From assembly GCF_014898815.1 (NCBI RefSeq), contig NW_026515509.1:1860001-1924000 (forward strand): a DNA stretch of 64,000 bases, read 5' to 3'. Both the position numbers and the translations under genes were made by a program. Numbering within the stretch: position 1 is the first letter of the stretch; each line of letters begins with the position of its first letter. The notes under the pieces are model-generated. The model was not told where the DNA came from and searched no databases. It saw only the letters and a list, made by a program, of their open reading frames with translations. Positions 42,396 to 53,937 of the stretch are shown here, one piece after another. The DNA comes from Panonychus citri (taxonomy: Eukaryota; Arthropoda; Arachnida; Trombidiformes; Tetranychidae).

Positions 42396-44655
42396 TATGG
42401 TCAACAAACAGATTTATAATTTAATTAGATTTAGGGAAGTGATGAACATATAAAAAAAACTCCATTGAAATAACACCAAGTTCCAAGGATTAGTTAATAA
42501 GAGTTTCTAATAATAAAAGAAGATAAAAAATCAATGTTAGTAAATTATTCAGATAAATTTTTGACTTTTCTTCTCCATGAAGGATTGATTTTCTTTTCTC
42601 ATGATCATAAACCGGTTCCAATGATCATGTGGTGATTCATGGTAATTATTCAGTCTTAAAGTCATTCAATTCAATTCAAGTCTGAAATTCAGCTTTTTCA
42701 CAAGTTACATGAATTTGTCATCTTGTTTACTATCATCTTTATCCTTGATTAGAGTAAATGATTTAAAAGTAAATGGATAATCAATAAATCTTGATTTCTA
42801 GTGAATCTCAAGCCAGCAAAAGATAATCAATATTAACATGATCATTTCTTTTATGACGAAAAATCTAATAACTTGAAATATTAATGTATCTCAATTAGAA
42901 ATATTAATTTAAAGATGAGTAATTGATTAATCAAGTAAATTGAACAGAGAAAAAGTTATAATAATCAATCATAATTCAAATCGTAATGATTCAAATTACA
43001 TGTTCTTGAAAAGAGACAATCAATAGACAACAAAAGGATCATCGATACACTGAATTGATTAACTCTATTTGTCCATCAATCTATCTAAAGCATAAACAAA
43101 CACAGGATATGATTGAATAGATGATAAAATTAATCATCATTAATAGAATACAGATTAAGAAAAAGCCAAAAAAATCCCACCTTTAAACTCTCAGCTGATT
43201 GTTACTCTATCCCCCATTAAGTACATTATCCAAAATGCAAGCGAACTGATTGAGAGACTGATAGATTAACCAATAAGGAAAACCAGTGGTTAAATTAGAA
43301 GACTAATTAAAGTCTAATTACTTAATTGAATGTAAACTTACCATTTACAATTTAGATTAGCAAAAATTAACTCAACCAATTGGTCAGATGAATTCATCTT
43401 GTTTACATGGGTCACCGAGAGGAATAGTAAAAGAAAATCTTTCCATCCATTTAAACCATTACACTGTTGATGATTAGAATTGTTGATGTTGTAAGATGAT
43501 GGAGATTAAGATGATGATGATGAAAATGAGAACAAATCAAAGATAACAAAAGACAGAGAAAAACAAAGAGAATAAAAAAATAGACAGAGATAAACAAAGA
43601 TAAAGGTTAATCTAAATTCAACAATATGGTTGGATTATGTTGACTGTTTGCCAAAGGGAAACAAAGTGTTACAAAAAAAAACGATGAGTTGACTAAACAA
43701 TTAACCATAATTACCACCGAAACAATTGGACACTGAGATTAAAGGGGAAAAATAATCAACATGTTAACCAGAAGGAGAAGAAGAAGATTATCAAAATTGG
43801 ATAATCCAAATTGGAAAAGGAAAACATGAAAGTCTCAAAAAGCTGTTCAGGTAAAGAGATGAAGTGAAAACAAGTTAACCAAATGTAGACGGAAACAGTT
43901 ATCACGTTACCAGCGCTTCTGTTGGTAGAAGTTGAAACTTTTTCGGGTTTCGAGAAGAGAAAAGAGTTTAATTAATGTTAATTAACTGATCTAAATTTTC
44001 CATTAGATTAAATGGTTCATGTTCTCATTGAAGGATATATCACATTTCAATTGGTTTCTATTGGTGAGATTTATTTGGATTAATAGGAAATCCATTTTTC
44101 AATAGAAACAAATTGAATCGTTTTTGTTTTGTCTTATCCTGTTTTCCATTCAATTTAATTGCTATTAGTTTAATGTACTTGAGGTTTGATTGTTAGTGAG
44201 GAGCAATTAAAGATTCTATTTTAAAAAAAAATGATTATATGGTTAATTCAATCAATTGTTATTTGAAACACTTTAACAATTAAGGGTAAATCAATTGATA
44301 CAGTTAGAAATCATTAGGAAAACAAAAGTTGGTAGATTACAGTTATTGATTAGCGATTAAATTGTTGGTCGATTGAGAATTGATTAACATGTAAAGACAA
44401 TCAACTTGTTGATTGATTTTTTCTTCTTCTCCTTTTCAATGTCAATCTATCGATTTAGAGATTTAATAAATTAAATTGTCGATTGTATTGGTTTATCATG
44501 ATTACTATTTATTTCCAGTTTCTATTGATTACAAAGTCTTAAATAGCTCACTAATCATGATGAACACTTTGGCGAAATCTTTGGTGTTTGAGGTTCGATT
44601 TTTTTCACATAGACCATATTTATAGATTGTTAGTACTTCGAACTTGATCTAATCG
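42396..44655. other. Intergenic region between anoctamin and lipase
   Basis: 2.3 kb of AT-rich sequence, probably including the 5' UTR and promoter of anoctamin and the 3' flank of the lipase. Simple GAT repeats occur at about 43505-43530. No F-box relic, TIR element or RNA gene was recognised, in contrast with the rest of the window. Confidence 0.45.
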
Positions 44656-46385
44656 TCAATAATAGGACAAAATACGAACTATATCTCGATTAACTTCAAC
44701 GCCAAGTTCCAATGAAAAGATGAAGTCTAAATGGTCAAAATCCAATCTATTGATTACTTTCCATTCTTTTGGCTTGACTGTTTCAAAGAAAATAGAAAAT
44801 TAATTTAACCGTAAGGTGTGACAGTTAATCAGAATTTCAATCATTGTTGATTTCGTATTAAGTACCTTTCAGTTTATCCACCAATTTCACCACATTATTT
44901 GGAGTTACGAGTTTATCTCCTTTCGAATTGAATATGTAAATGTCCTTTGATCTAATCTTTTCCAATGGATAATCTGGTGGACTAGATTGATTATACCGGA
45001 GATAATTTTCCTTTTCACCATAATCAAGTTTATGAAATCGACCACTTAGTCCAATTTGAAAGTAATGAATATAATCAAGACATGGTGACCCAGCGGGAAA
45101 GTGAGTCAAATAGATTCCCATACGAGTTAGATTTGTATGATCACCAAGTAAAAAGGATAAATAATGTTGACCAATTGAACAGAATGGATTAAACTCTGAA
45201 TTGTGGCATAATTGATACATTTTCTTTGGAAACCCTCGACCAAAACACTCGACTGGGCTCTTGCGTGCCAAATATCGTAATAAACTGTTCACATTTACAA
45301 GAATCGCTTTAAACAAATTAACTGACCAACGACCAACGAAAACCGCTGGAGCCATTGCGATGAACGGTTTAACTTTTTCCGTGTATTCAAGTCTCTCTGA
45401 TAAAAGAGCAAACATGACAGCACATCCTCGAGACAATCCAATATATCCAACAGTCTCTATTATCAAAAGAAACGATAGATTAATTGTAAGTTTCCTTAAT
45501 TGCAACATAAAAGTTTCTCAATCACAATTAACGAAAATGAGCGGAAAAAAGTGCTGCCATCTTGTGTTGAGGGGAGAAAAATTTTCTTCAAACTATTTAA
45601 CTATTCCAATAGATGGCACTTACAACGAGGAATTGGAAAATGAATTAATCAAACAATCAAGTACAATTAGCATTTGATTCAATTGTTTCCACAAATTATT
45701 ATGTAAACAATTTACTTACTTCTTTTAGTGGAATTCAAAATATAATCAATTGTAGTTGGTAAATCGATCGTGGCCATTTCATCAAGACCTGTTGTCCAAA
45801 ACTCTGGAGACAAAACAATAATTAAGCTTAATTAGACCAACTAATTGTTATGATGAATTTTGGATAGTCTTTGGTACCTGTTGAATCAGGATCTAAAGTT
45901 GTATGATTCCGAGAGTAATAATTAGCTCGAAAATTAGTTAACCAAACATCATAACCAAGATTTGCGAGTAGAAAACCTAAATTGCGACCAGTACCATTGT
46001 AATAGTTAATTAACTGGTCAACATTTGGATTATTTAACAAAGATTCATCAACTTGACCATCAGGTGAACTGAAAATATAATCATCAGATGAGCCACCTAA
46101 TCCACTTTGAAGTATAATAGGCTTGTAATTATTTACCAATCGATTTGGTGGTTTTCTTAATTGCTGTTGTTTAACAATTAACGGGTTAACAATCCTAAAC
46201 ATGGTTAGTATATAACCATCACTTGTAACAATCTTGTGAATTTCACAATTAAATCCTCGAGATTTAATTATCTCTGGACTGTCACCATAATCATCTAATG
46301 ACTGGGAAAATTTAACTGTAACAATTAAATAGATTAAAATGAAATCAAGTGAAAAAAATGGTTTGATTATCCAAAAAATGTCCAT
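44656..46385 (-). CDS. Secreted acid-lipase-like protein (alpha/beta hydrolase)
   Basis: Lysosomal acid or gastric lipase family, hydrolysing neutral lipids. Exons 46385-45878, 45803-45720, 45456-44866 and 44777-44656, all in phase. A hydrophobic signal segment (residues about 12-25, FFSLDFILIYLIV) leads to EIIKSRGFNCEIHKIVTSDGYIL, the family opening. The oxyanion region is LQSGLGGSSDDY; then LANLGYDVWLTNFRAN and FWTTGLDEMATIDLP. The nucleophile motif is GLSRG, not the usual GHSxG. The acid residue is in NSKGDKLV, and the catalytic His in LDFDHLDFIF in the last exon. All three triad residues are present. Intron 2 is long (263 bases). It is divergent from the secreted protein gene at 47316. 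Confidence 0.85.
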
Positions 46386-47239
46386 TAAGAGAGTTAATTG
46401 TAAACAATCAAAAAAAAATTTGAACAAAATTAAAACTCAATTTTGCCGATTAAGTTGATTAAAACATCAATTGAAAACAATCATAACAATTAAACGAAAG
46501 TTAATAGTTTGATTTGATTCTTAATTTGAAAATAATTTATTAATAGTTGAGAAATTTTTTTTCTATTAATATTTGAGGTTAGGTTTTCTTTGAAACAATT
46601 AAATATTACTAACTATTAATAAATAATATTTTATAAATTAAACTAAATCAACCGTGATTAGGCCTAGTCAACTGTTAATTACCAGTTGATTTAATTTCCT
46701 CTGGTAATTAATGGCTTGTAACAATTACTTTTCAAATTTCAATTAAAGATACATTGACTTTTAGCAAAGGTAAATTTAAATCCAACGAAATTGACATTAT
46801 GTCCTACGAATGTTTAATTTTTACGATAATTGTGATTTAATTGTGCTCATGATTAAAATTGTAATTATATTTTAACCTTGATCAGTACAATTAATTTCTA
46901 TCTATTCTGCAAATGGAAGCATATTTTACCCTTTCTGTTAACAATTAGCGAACTAGTTTAGTGATTGAATGTCAAAAGGTAAATATTAGATTGATCGAAA
47001 TGTTTTTCAACAACAATTTACTAATTGTTGTTTTTGATAATTAAAGGCCACACTGTGAGCTATGGATAAGCTATGAGAAAGAAACAATTAGATGTCAATC
47101 TAAATTAGACGAAGACAAAGGATAAAATTTGATTGGGAGATGACAATGTAATTATTGAAACAGTCAATTGAACAGGTGAGATTAAAATGATTTACTAATT
47201 GTAACACCAAATGAATCAAACTTTGATTGAATTTTCTAG
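46386..47239. other. Shared divergent promoter region
   Basis: About 850 bases between the lipase (leftward) and the secreted protein (rightward). It is very AT-rich with many CAATTA/TAATTG words. No coding frame is seen. Regulatory signals for both genes are expected here, but only the rightward TATA box is clear. Confidence 0.4.
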
Positions 47240-47247
47240 TATAAAAG
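47240..47247 (+). promoter_or_regulatory. TATA box of the secreted protein gene
   Basis: TATAAAAG, followed about 35 bases later by TCATCAG, a plausible initiator region, and then by the ATG at 47316. A strong TATA box and a short leader fit a highly expressed gene. Confidence 0.65.
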
Positions 47248-47315
47248 GAGACTGATTTACATTCAATTCTCATCAGATTAATTGTCTTTAATCAGAAAAT
47301 ATAAAAAAAATCAAA

Positions 47316-48229
47316 ATGAAATTCTTTGGACTTACTCTTGCCGTTCTCCTCGTCGCTGGATGTAAGTATTAGACTATTAATCTATTCCAATTGTGTGAAC
47401 AATTAGTTGATTATTCTAATAATTATTTTCTTGTTTCTCTTGTTTAGTCGTCGCTATCGAAGCTCGATCCGTTGAAAAGCGAAATGTCTTAAACGACTTA
47501 GTGGCTAACGCTCAATCAGCCTTCAACGATGCCAAGGCTCAATTTGGAAAATTCTTCGGCTCAGCTCTTCAACAACAAATCGCCGAAGCTAAAGAATCTT
47601 TCATGAATGGACTTAAGCAACTCCAAGAATCTGCTGAAGATCTTCTCGAAGATGGAGCTGATGCTCTCATGAAGAACCTTCCTGGTCTCCAAGGAATCGT
47701 CTCTGATCGAGTTGACGCCGTCACTGATTCTTTGGAATCATACATCGAAAAGAACAAGGGTAAATTAGACGAAGTTCGACAATTGATCCTCGACAATGCT
47801 CTCAAGACCTTGAAGGCTCTTAAGGATCGACTTGATGCCACTGAATCAGCTGAAGCCGTTAGCCAAATTCTCACCTCAGTTGACAACGTTGAGAACCAAG
47901 TTGTTAGTGAAGTTTCAGCAGCCAAGTCTCGATCTCTTTTCGGAATCAACTGGTCCGGTCTTAAGAACACCATCACTGAACGATTTGATGCCCTTCGAAA
48001 CCGATTCGATGACATGTTAGACGCATTCCGAGGAGAAGATAACAAAAAGATCCGAGAACAAAAGGGCAAAATCCAAGGAGCCATGGAAAAGGTTAACGGT
48101 GCTGACAAACTTCCACCCGCACAAAAGATCGAAGCCGTCAAAGCCGCTACCGCTGAATTAGACAAGGCTGACGAAGTTGCCGCTTCAGCTGCCTCATCAG
48201 GAGAAATCGTAACCTCCCCCTCCGCCTAA
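47316..48229 (+). CDS. Secreted amphipathic helical protein (hypothetical)
   Basis: Exon 1 47316-47361 (MKFFGLTLAVLLVAG) and exon 2 47448-48229, in phase, 275 residues. A signal peptide is clear, with cleavage likely near AIEA; a dibasic EKR follows. The mature part is rich in Ala, Lys, Glu and Asp in long amphipathic helices with heptad-like spacing, has no cysteine visible, and ends in a Ser/Ala-rich tail (AASAASSGEIVTSPSA). Codon use is more C-ending than in neighbouring genes, consistent with high expression. The overall look is that of an exchangeable-apolipoprotein or salivary-type secreted protein; family not recognised. AATAAA lies at about 48361. Confidence 0.8.
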
Positions 48230-48714
48230 ATAACTTATAATCTTGTTAATATTTCGTTGATGTTCATATGTAAAAGTGTGCACATTGTGTGTACATCATA
48301 GGATTTGATCAATTGATCAGTTTCAGTTTCTAAATGAGTTGAACTTTTATGGTGATAAACAAATAAAGTTTATTTTGAGCAATAATCTTAATCTTGTCTC
48401 ATGGATTCACAATTAATACACTAATTTTGTAATCTTTATCATCAACGATTTATAATCGTTAAGATAATAAAAGGTGAATGTTATGGTTATGTTCACATGA
48501 TTAATCAAAAATAGAAAATAACTTTTTTTTGAGAAAATTCCATATTCAGCAATCAAGAATAGAATAACTAGATAAATCATCAATCCACAACCAAGTTAAC
48601 TGTTGAAATGGTCGTCAACGATGCTACTTTTTCGCAATATTGAACCAATTAAGCAGTGATGTTTTTTGCTCATATTCCCTGAAGGAAAATTGTTGTACAC
48701 TTATAGATTGTGCA
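48230..48714. other. 3' flank of the secreted protein gene
   Basis: Contains the AATAAA signal at about 48361-48366 and AT-rich spacer. Nothing else is recognised. Confidence 0.4.
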
Positions 48715-48940
48715 ACGATTCTTCACCAATAAGAGCTGAAAGACTGTATGAGTTTTGGTAGAAACAGTTCTTCATGAAAATGAGTCCATAGTGCGAGTCC
48801 ATGTATCTACTTTAGGCTATTCAATTGGTCCTTTTTCGCAATTGTCATAGATTTCATATAATCTACGAGATTTGCGATAATATTCAGACAAACAATCAGG
48901 TGATCTCGAAGTTACTTTTTTAGACTTTCACTTTTCATAA
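48715..48940 (-). pseudogene. F-box last-exon relic
   Basis: The minus strand matches the family terminus in decayed form (TTCTTCATGAAAATGAGTCC for the FMKH region, TTTTCGCAATTGTCATAGAT for the YYDC region, AATCAGGTGATCTCG for the SAD region). Frames are broken and there are no other exons. Confidence 0.6.
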
Positions 48941-49322
48941 AGATTTCGGTTTCATTTAATTTCTTATTCTGTATTCTATTAACGATGAATTTTTATATAA
49001 GATTTTAGATGGTTGGAGGTGGGCTTAAGTTATGAGAATCAATAAGGGACTTTATTCTAAGTGAACGAACTAAACCTAACCGAAATGGTCTACTCCGTTT
49101 TATTATCTACTCAATCATATTCTATGTTTGTTATTCTCTTCTTTATTTCTATGCTATTATTTTGAGACAATCAGCCATTGAGCAATTACTTCATTACTTT
49201 GATGATGAAGAGTCGCATGGATATTATGGGCAAAACAACTCATTTGCTGCTTGGAATTTTCGAGAAGGATACTCAGATCCAGTTAAAATGCTCCTTTTGT
49301 CATATTCAAAAGAAGCGCTTGT

Positions 49323-49733
49323 GGACCGTGGTAAAAGACAAAAAGACGAAAAGAAGCAAAAAAGAGTGAAAAAGGGCCAAAATTCTCCACCGTCAAGTAG
49401 AATTGAAGTGAAAGAGCCTCAGGACATTTTATTCTGAACTTTTGACGAAATATTGACAATAATAACATTTAATCAAAACAATAATCACCAAAATCTCAAA
49501 ATAATTCAATTTTTCTGATTTTTGATGCGCGAAGTTTGAACGTCAATTTATGAATACTTTTTTATTCAATTTCAACTAAAAATCTAATTTTTTATCGATA
49601 ATTTGACCACATATACTGACCTGAGTTCATCTTCAAATCGTAAAAATTTAATATAAGTAAAAAGAATTGAATTTAAAAAGTGTTTTCGTCTTTTAGCTCT
49701 TCTTTTGCTTCTTTTTGCCTTTTACTACGGTCC
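49323..49733. mobile_element. Mutator-like MITE, 9-bp target duplication AGCGCTTGT
   Basis: 411 bases. Left arm GGACCGTGGTAAAAGACAAA, right arm complement (TTTTACTACGGTCC), with long A/G-rich subterminal arms. Exact 9-bp duplications AGCGCTTGT lie at 49314-49322 and 49734-49742. It is the larger relative of the element at 8176-8287. The interior is AT-rich, with no transposase. It sits in the promoter module of the F-box copy at 49851. Confidence 0.8.
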
Positions 49734-49850
49734 AGCGCTTGTTCTTAGTAGTTCATCAGCTGTTTTTTCAGGAATATTTCTCATTTCAAATTAAATTTGT
49801 GCTTCTTCATTTCTTCAAGTCTTTAAATGACTAAAAAGTAAATTACTATC

Positions 49851-51296
49851 ATGTCATTAAACGATTTACCTGATAATTGTCTTTGGAAAATCTTAGAAAA
49901 TTTCCATGGAGTTAAACAATTGATTCGTTTGTCTAAAGGTGAGATAAAAATTCAGTTTAGATGATGAAATTTGAATGTTTATTTACTTTCACTCAGTTTG
50001 TTCGCGATGGTCCGATTTGATTGCGCCGAAATTTAATCGAGTAAAATATCTCCAAGTGATGAAGTGTAAGTTAATATCTACTTAACCCATTAACGATTAT
50101 AATTAATTTATTTTCAATTTTTTAATCCAAAGATGGAAAACGTGATTATATCGACAAGAACATTTTCTGGATGAATTATGAAACAAATTGGAGACGTTAC
50201 AATTTAATGGAATTGTTTCCAAATCTAACAAACTTTTTAGATCAAAATGACGTTGATTTCTAATTACATTTTAATTTTATGGTAGATTATAGAAGTTTCA
50301 TCTTATAATTTTTATCTCTTTGGTAATTTATCTAAAATTCTCAAAAATAATCCACAAATAAAAGGATTGATTAGCGATCTCGATTTGGAAAGAGTTGGTT
50401 ACTTGGAAAATATCGAAATGTGCGCTGCAGTGTTTCAGAACCAATTCAATTATAAATATGTTTTTCGCCCTGACCTGTTGAAACAAATTCGCTGCTACTG
50501 TTTTGATATGATTGATCTTCCTTCATTCATTGAATATTTTCCGAATTTGAAGCGACTTAACATACAACTCGCTGAAAGTGAGCTTCAACTTGAATTAGTC
50601 TTACGACTGAATTAATGGTTTATATCGTTTTACTGTTTATAATAGCGGACGGAGTTTTTTACAATGGACCAAATTTGTCTTCGTTAAAGATTCTTGAACT
50701 TGGTACATACGATTTCGTTGAACAATTCACCGGATTTCATTTTATGGATTTTTGTCCCTCTTTGGAAAGCGCTTTCATCTTATATTGGGCAGAGGTTATT
50801 CATGTAGATGAATCGATAAAGAATTACAATCTGAGAGATTTGGTTATCGAAAGTCGTGTAAGTCAATGGGTGTAAGTCAATACTTATTAGATTATTAACT
50901 ATTTTTTCTTCTATTCATTCGATTAAGTCTGGTTGTTTTTCGTGGCCATCACTTCGAAGACTTTTGTCCAAATTTCCTAATTTACATCATCTTGGGATGA
51001 GATATGTTGATGCGATTAATGATAATGACTTAGAAGAATTGATAAAATTATTACCTGAGTTGAAGATATTGGACTTACGGAAATGTGAGAACGTGACGAA
51101 TAAATCAGCTGATTTTCTGTCCAAATATTATGTCAAAGAGAAGAAATCAATCAAAATCTATTACGATTGTAAAAATGAACCCGCCGAATGGCCTAAGTTG
51201 TACACTCCTCAAGAATCAATTGTCTACGGATTTGACTTCATGAAACATTGTTTTTATAAATCTATTTTATCTCTTCCAGTTCTCATTGATGAATAA
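49851..51296 (+). CDS. F-box/LRR-like protein, copy L (exon 3 donor doubtful)
   Basis: Exons 49851-49938, 49997-50065, 50133-about 50251, 50286-50577, 50646-50857 and 50928-51296. It starts MSLNDLPDNCLWKILENFHGVKQLIRLSK and ends SLPVLIDE. The usual donor after FPNL(K/R) is replaced: CTAACAAACTTTTTAG instead of CTCAAGGTAA. The frame can be kept only if a GTTGAT donor at 50252 and a 34-base intron are used; otherwise it stops 12 bases later. All other junctions are consistent, giving about 382 residues. A possible functional gene with a micro-intron, or an early pseudogene. Confidence 0.65.
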
Positions 51297-51510
51297 AATC
51301 GAAACTTTTATAACACAAAGTTTAATATCACTTATGGTTACATATTGGTCCTTATTGATTTATCAAAATCACTCGATAACGAAACAGGTCAGCTGATTAC
51401 CCATTCTCTTCAACAACCGACTGATCTGAATCAATCAAAAAGCCAAAGCCACGAATAAAAAAAATCCGTAATCAAGCTTGATCTCGGTTAGTCTTCGATC
51501 TGATGATTTA
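51297..51510. other. Spacer
   Basis: Spacer text related to other F-box flanks (CACTTATGGTTACATATTGG..., GGTCAGCTGATTACCCATTC). No gene is recognised. Confidence 0.35.
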
Positions 51511-51514
51511 ACAA

Positions 51515-51672
51515 GAATTGTCAACAACTTTCCGAGAATAAGGAATTGATTGGATTTCTTGCATGTGTTGGAGAAAATTATAACAAGGAAATATCGAAAT
51601 GTGCACTTTAGAGTTATGTTTCGATAAAAAAGTTTTTCTACCTGATCAGTTGAAACAAATTCGCTGCTAACG
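51515..51672 (+). pseudogene. F-box family exon 4 relic
   Basis: Plus-strand decayed exon 4: IKGLIGF-like, LENIEMC-like (ATATCGAAATGTGCAC), then FLPDQLKQIRC, which is followed by a stop (CGCTGCTAACG). The neighbouring exons are missing. Confidence 0.6.
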
Positions 51673-51789
51673 ATTATTACTACAAAATTCTGGTAAAACT
51701 ACGAGGATTCTATGAAATATTATGGTATTAAAAATTGAGATGAAAATTTGACAAAGTCGAAAATAGTAAAAACGCAATCTAAGCACCCA

Positions 51790-52224
51790 CTAATGAGAAA
51801 TAATAACTCGAATTATTAAGGTTCGAAGTAATATCAACAATTTACCATTTCGACCCATTGTCGTGATCCAGGAACTTCGTGAATCATGTTGACTTGGTTT
51901 ATTTATGGAAACAATTACTTTCGAACGTGTTTGTAATTGTTGACCAAAACTCTTGATTAAACTATCATTGGATTGAGATGGATAAGGACGAACAATTATT
52001 AATAAATCAGTCGTTTGATTACCACTAGAATCTTTATTTACTGTAAGTGTTGTCAGTGTTTTTGTCTCTGGTATTGACATCGGAGTTGAAGTTGGAACTG
52101 AAACTGGAATGGGTGTTGGTATTGACTTGGGCTGAAGCTTCAACTGGCATCGATTGGGTCGGTAGTACCGACTCGGTACTGATGGTTGATCAGTCATTTG
52201 TGGTTGAACCATCCCCGAAAACAA
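51790..52224 (-). CDS. Unrecognised Pro/Thr-rich ORF
   Basis: 144-codon frame, best read as an exon fragment. The N-terminal half is Pro/Ser/Thr-rich with a degenerate repeat (SIPTPIPVSVPTSTPMSIP), and a donor-like ATG|GTAAAT occurs near its 3' side. It stands alone between F-box relics with no matching exons seen. It may be a fragment of a mucin-like or regulatory protein moved here by duplication. Low confidence that it is expressed. Confidence 0.25.
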   Translation of the reverse strand: MFSGMVQPQMTDQPSVPSRYYRPNRCQLKLQPKSIPTPIPVSVPTSTPMSIPETKTLTTLTVNKDSSGNQTTDLLIIVRPYPSQSNDSLIKSFGQQLQTRSKVIVSINKPSQHDSRSSWITTMGRNGKLLILLRTLIIRVIISH

Positions 52225-52381
52225 TTGATGGGATTGCTGTTCAGATATCGTTCTATGAGACTATGACTAATGACAAAATAAACTTTATTTTGATTTTCAT
52301 CATTAAAGTTTACTCAAGTCTACTATTAATATTTATTGAGGTCACTTTTATTCAATTCGAAAAGTTTTTCAACAATTAAAC

Positions 52382-52654
52382 GGTAAGACTCAAGATATGT
52401 CCGTCAGCTCGATATCTTAACTTTGAGCTGACTTTTTTTCGGCTTAAAGTTCAAGCTACATATGAAAATGGACTTAATTGTTCAGTTAATTGTGTTTGTT
52501 TAAATTAGGTTAGGTTAGGTCTTCGCTAATAAGGGTCACCATGACCAAAGAAAGGCCCGGAGGGCCTGAGACAATCAAACCGAACCTTAAGCCGAGAAAA
52601 AAATCAGCTGAAAATTGAAAATATCGAGCTGACGGACATATCTTGAGTCTTACC
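52382..52654. mobile_element. Foldback element, GGTAAGACTCAAGATATG family (long form)
   Basis: 273 bases with arms at 52382-52412 and 52624-52654 and a second inner pair (TTCGGCTTAAAG and CTTAAGCCGA). The interior holds a GC-rich palindrome (GGCCCGGAGGGCC, about 52555). Text before and after it belongs to an F-box upstream region and an F-box exon 3 fragment, so it lies at the breakpoint where exons 1-2 of the next copy were lost. Confidence 0.75.
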
Positions 52655-52723
52655 CAAAGTGAATCGAAAAAATTATTGCTAATCAGATGAATTTCAATTT
52701 TCAATTTTAACACAAGAAGTTTG

Positions 52724-53848
52724 AAAACTATTCGACGATATATTAATAATTTACGGGAATTGTTACCAAATCTCAGGGTAAATGTTTAACAGAAATTGCT
52801 CACACCAACTGGAAGTTTATTAATTTTTATTCTATTCAATTGTTTCAGATTTTTGATATCTCTTATCACTATTACGGCCAAGTTTGTAAAATGCATTATT
52901 TTGAGAAAGTGATTAGCGATCCCAAAATAAAAGGAATAGTTGGACTAGATACTCTTTATGACTACGATTTGAAAAATATCGAAATGGTTTCAATAAATTT
53001 TATACGTGTTTCGCATAAAAAACGCTTTCAACGTGATCAGTTGAAACAAATTCGTTATAAGGACTATTTTTATTTGCATAATCTTTTTGAACTCGCCGAA
53101 TACTTTCCTAATTTGAAACGACTCAATATTTGGTTTGCAGGTAAATTATTAGTGTTTAATGTGATTAATGATCTTAATTAATTGAAGAATTATTTTCTAA
53201 GGTGAACAAGTTCGTTACAATGGTCCAAATTTACCCAATCTAAAGATCTTCGAGTTTTCTGTAGACAAATGGTATGATGACCATAACGCATTTCATGTGA
53301 TGGACTTTTGTCCTTCTTTGGAAAGTGCTTTCATTCACGGTCAATCAGATGATGAATTTACCAACATGGCACAAAAAAACTACAATCTAAGGGATTTAGT
53401 AATTGAAACAGTGGGTATATAGAATCCGAATCTATTCTGAAATTAATTTTCAACTATTTTTTTGCATCTCAAGCCACTTGGAATACACCTAACATGGCCA
53501 TTCTTACGAAAACTGTTGTCCAAGTATCCAAATTTACAAAATCTTGCGGTCAGAGGAGGTGATGCTATTAAGGATAGTCGTGTTGAAGAATTGGTCAAGT
53601 TAATGCCGAAGATAAAACTGTTGGACTTCAGAAGATCCAAAGGAGTGACTTCAAAATCAGCTGATTTCTTAACTAAATTCTGTCGCAAATCTTATCGATC
53701 AATCAAAATCTATTATGATTGTGAAAAGGAACCAATTGATTGGCCTAAATACAACACTCCTGAAGAATCAATCGTTTATGGATTCGATTTCATGAAACAT
53801 TGTTTTTATAAGAATTTTCACTATCTTCCGAACCTAATTGATGAATGA
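52724..53848 (+). pseudogene. F-box/LRR-like copy M, 5'-truncated (no F-box)
   Basis: Starts in mid exon 3 (52735-52777, NLRELLPNLR then donor), then complete exons 52849-53140, 53202-53410 and 53474-53848, all in phase, ending YLPNLIDE. Exons 1-2, hence the F-box, are missing; the element at 52382 lies just upstream. The retained frame is open (LDTLYDYDLKNIEM, FQRDQLKQIRY, YFPNLKRLNIW, MDFCPSLESAF). It is either a recent 5' deletion or transcribed from an unknown promoter as an LRR-only protein. Confidence 0.7.
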
Positions 53849-53937
53849 TCTCTAAAGCTACAAATTCATTTGTCATTGATAATGAAGTCCAACTGTGGAC
53901 AATCAATACTAAATTTCATTTGTTTTCGTTTCTTTAG

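Noticed and set aside
45537..45677. 46-codon plus-strand ORF inside intron 2 of the lipase
   Set aside because: Begins with ATG and is open, and the intron is longer than average, but it has no signal, homology or splice context; chance is sufficient.
47569..48165. 198-codon antisense frame across the secreted protein gene
   Set aside because: A shadow of the biased codon use of the sense gene; no start context and composition atypical of real proteins here.
52500..52570. GC-rich palindrome and AGGTTAGGTTAGG repeat considered as a telomeric repeat or terminator
   Set aside because: Only about two units of TTAGG-like text within a foldback element; too short for telomeric sequence.
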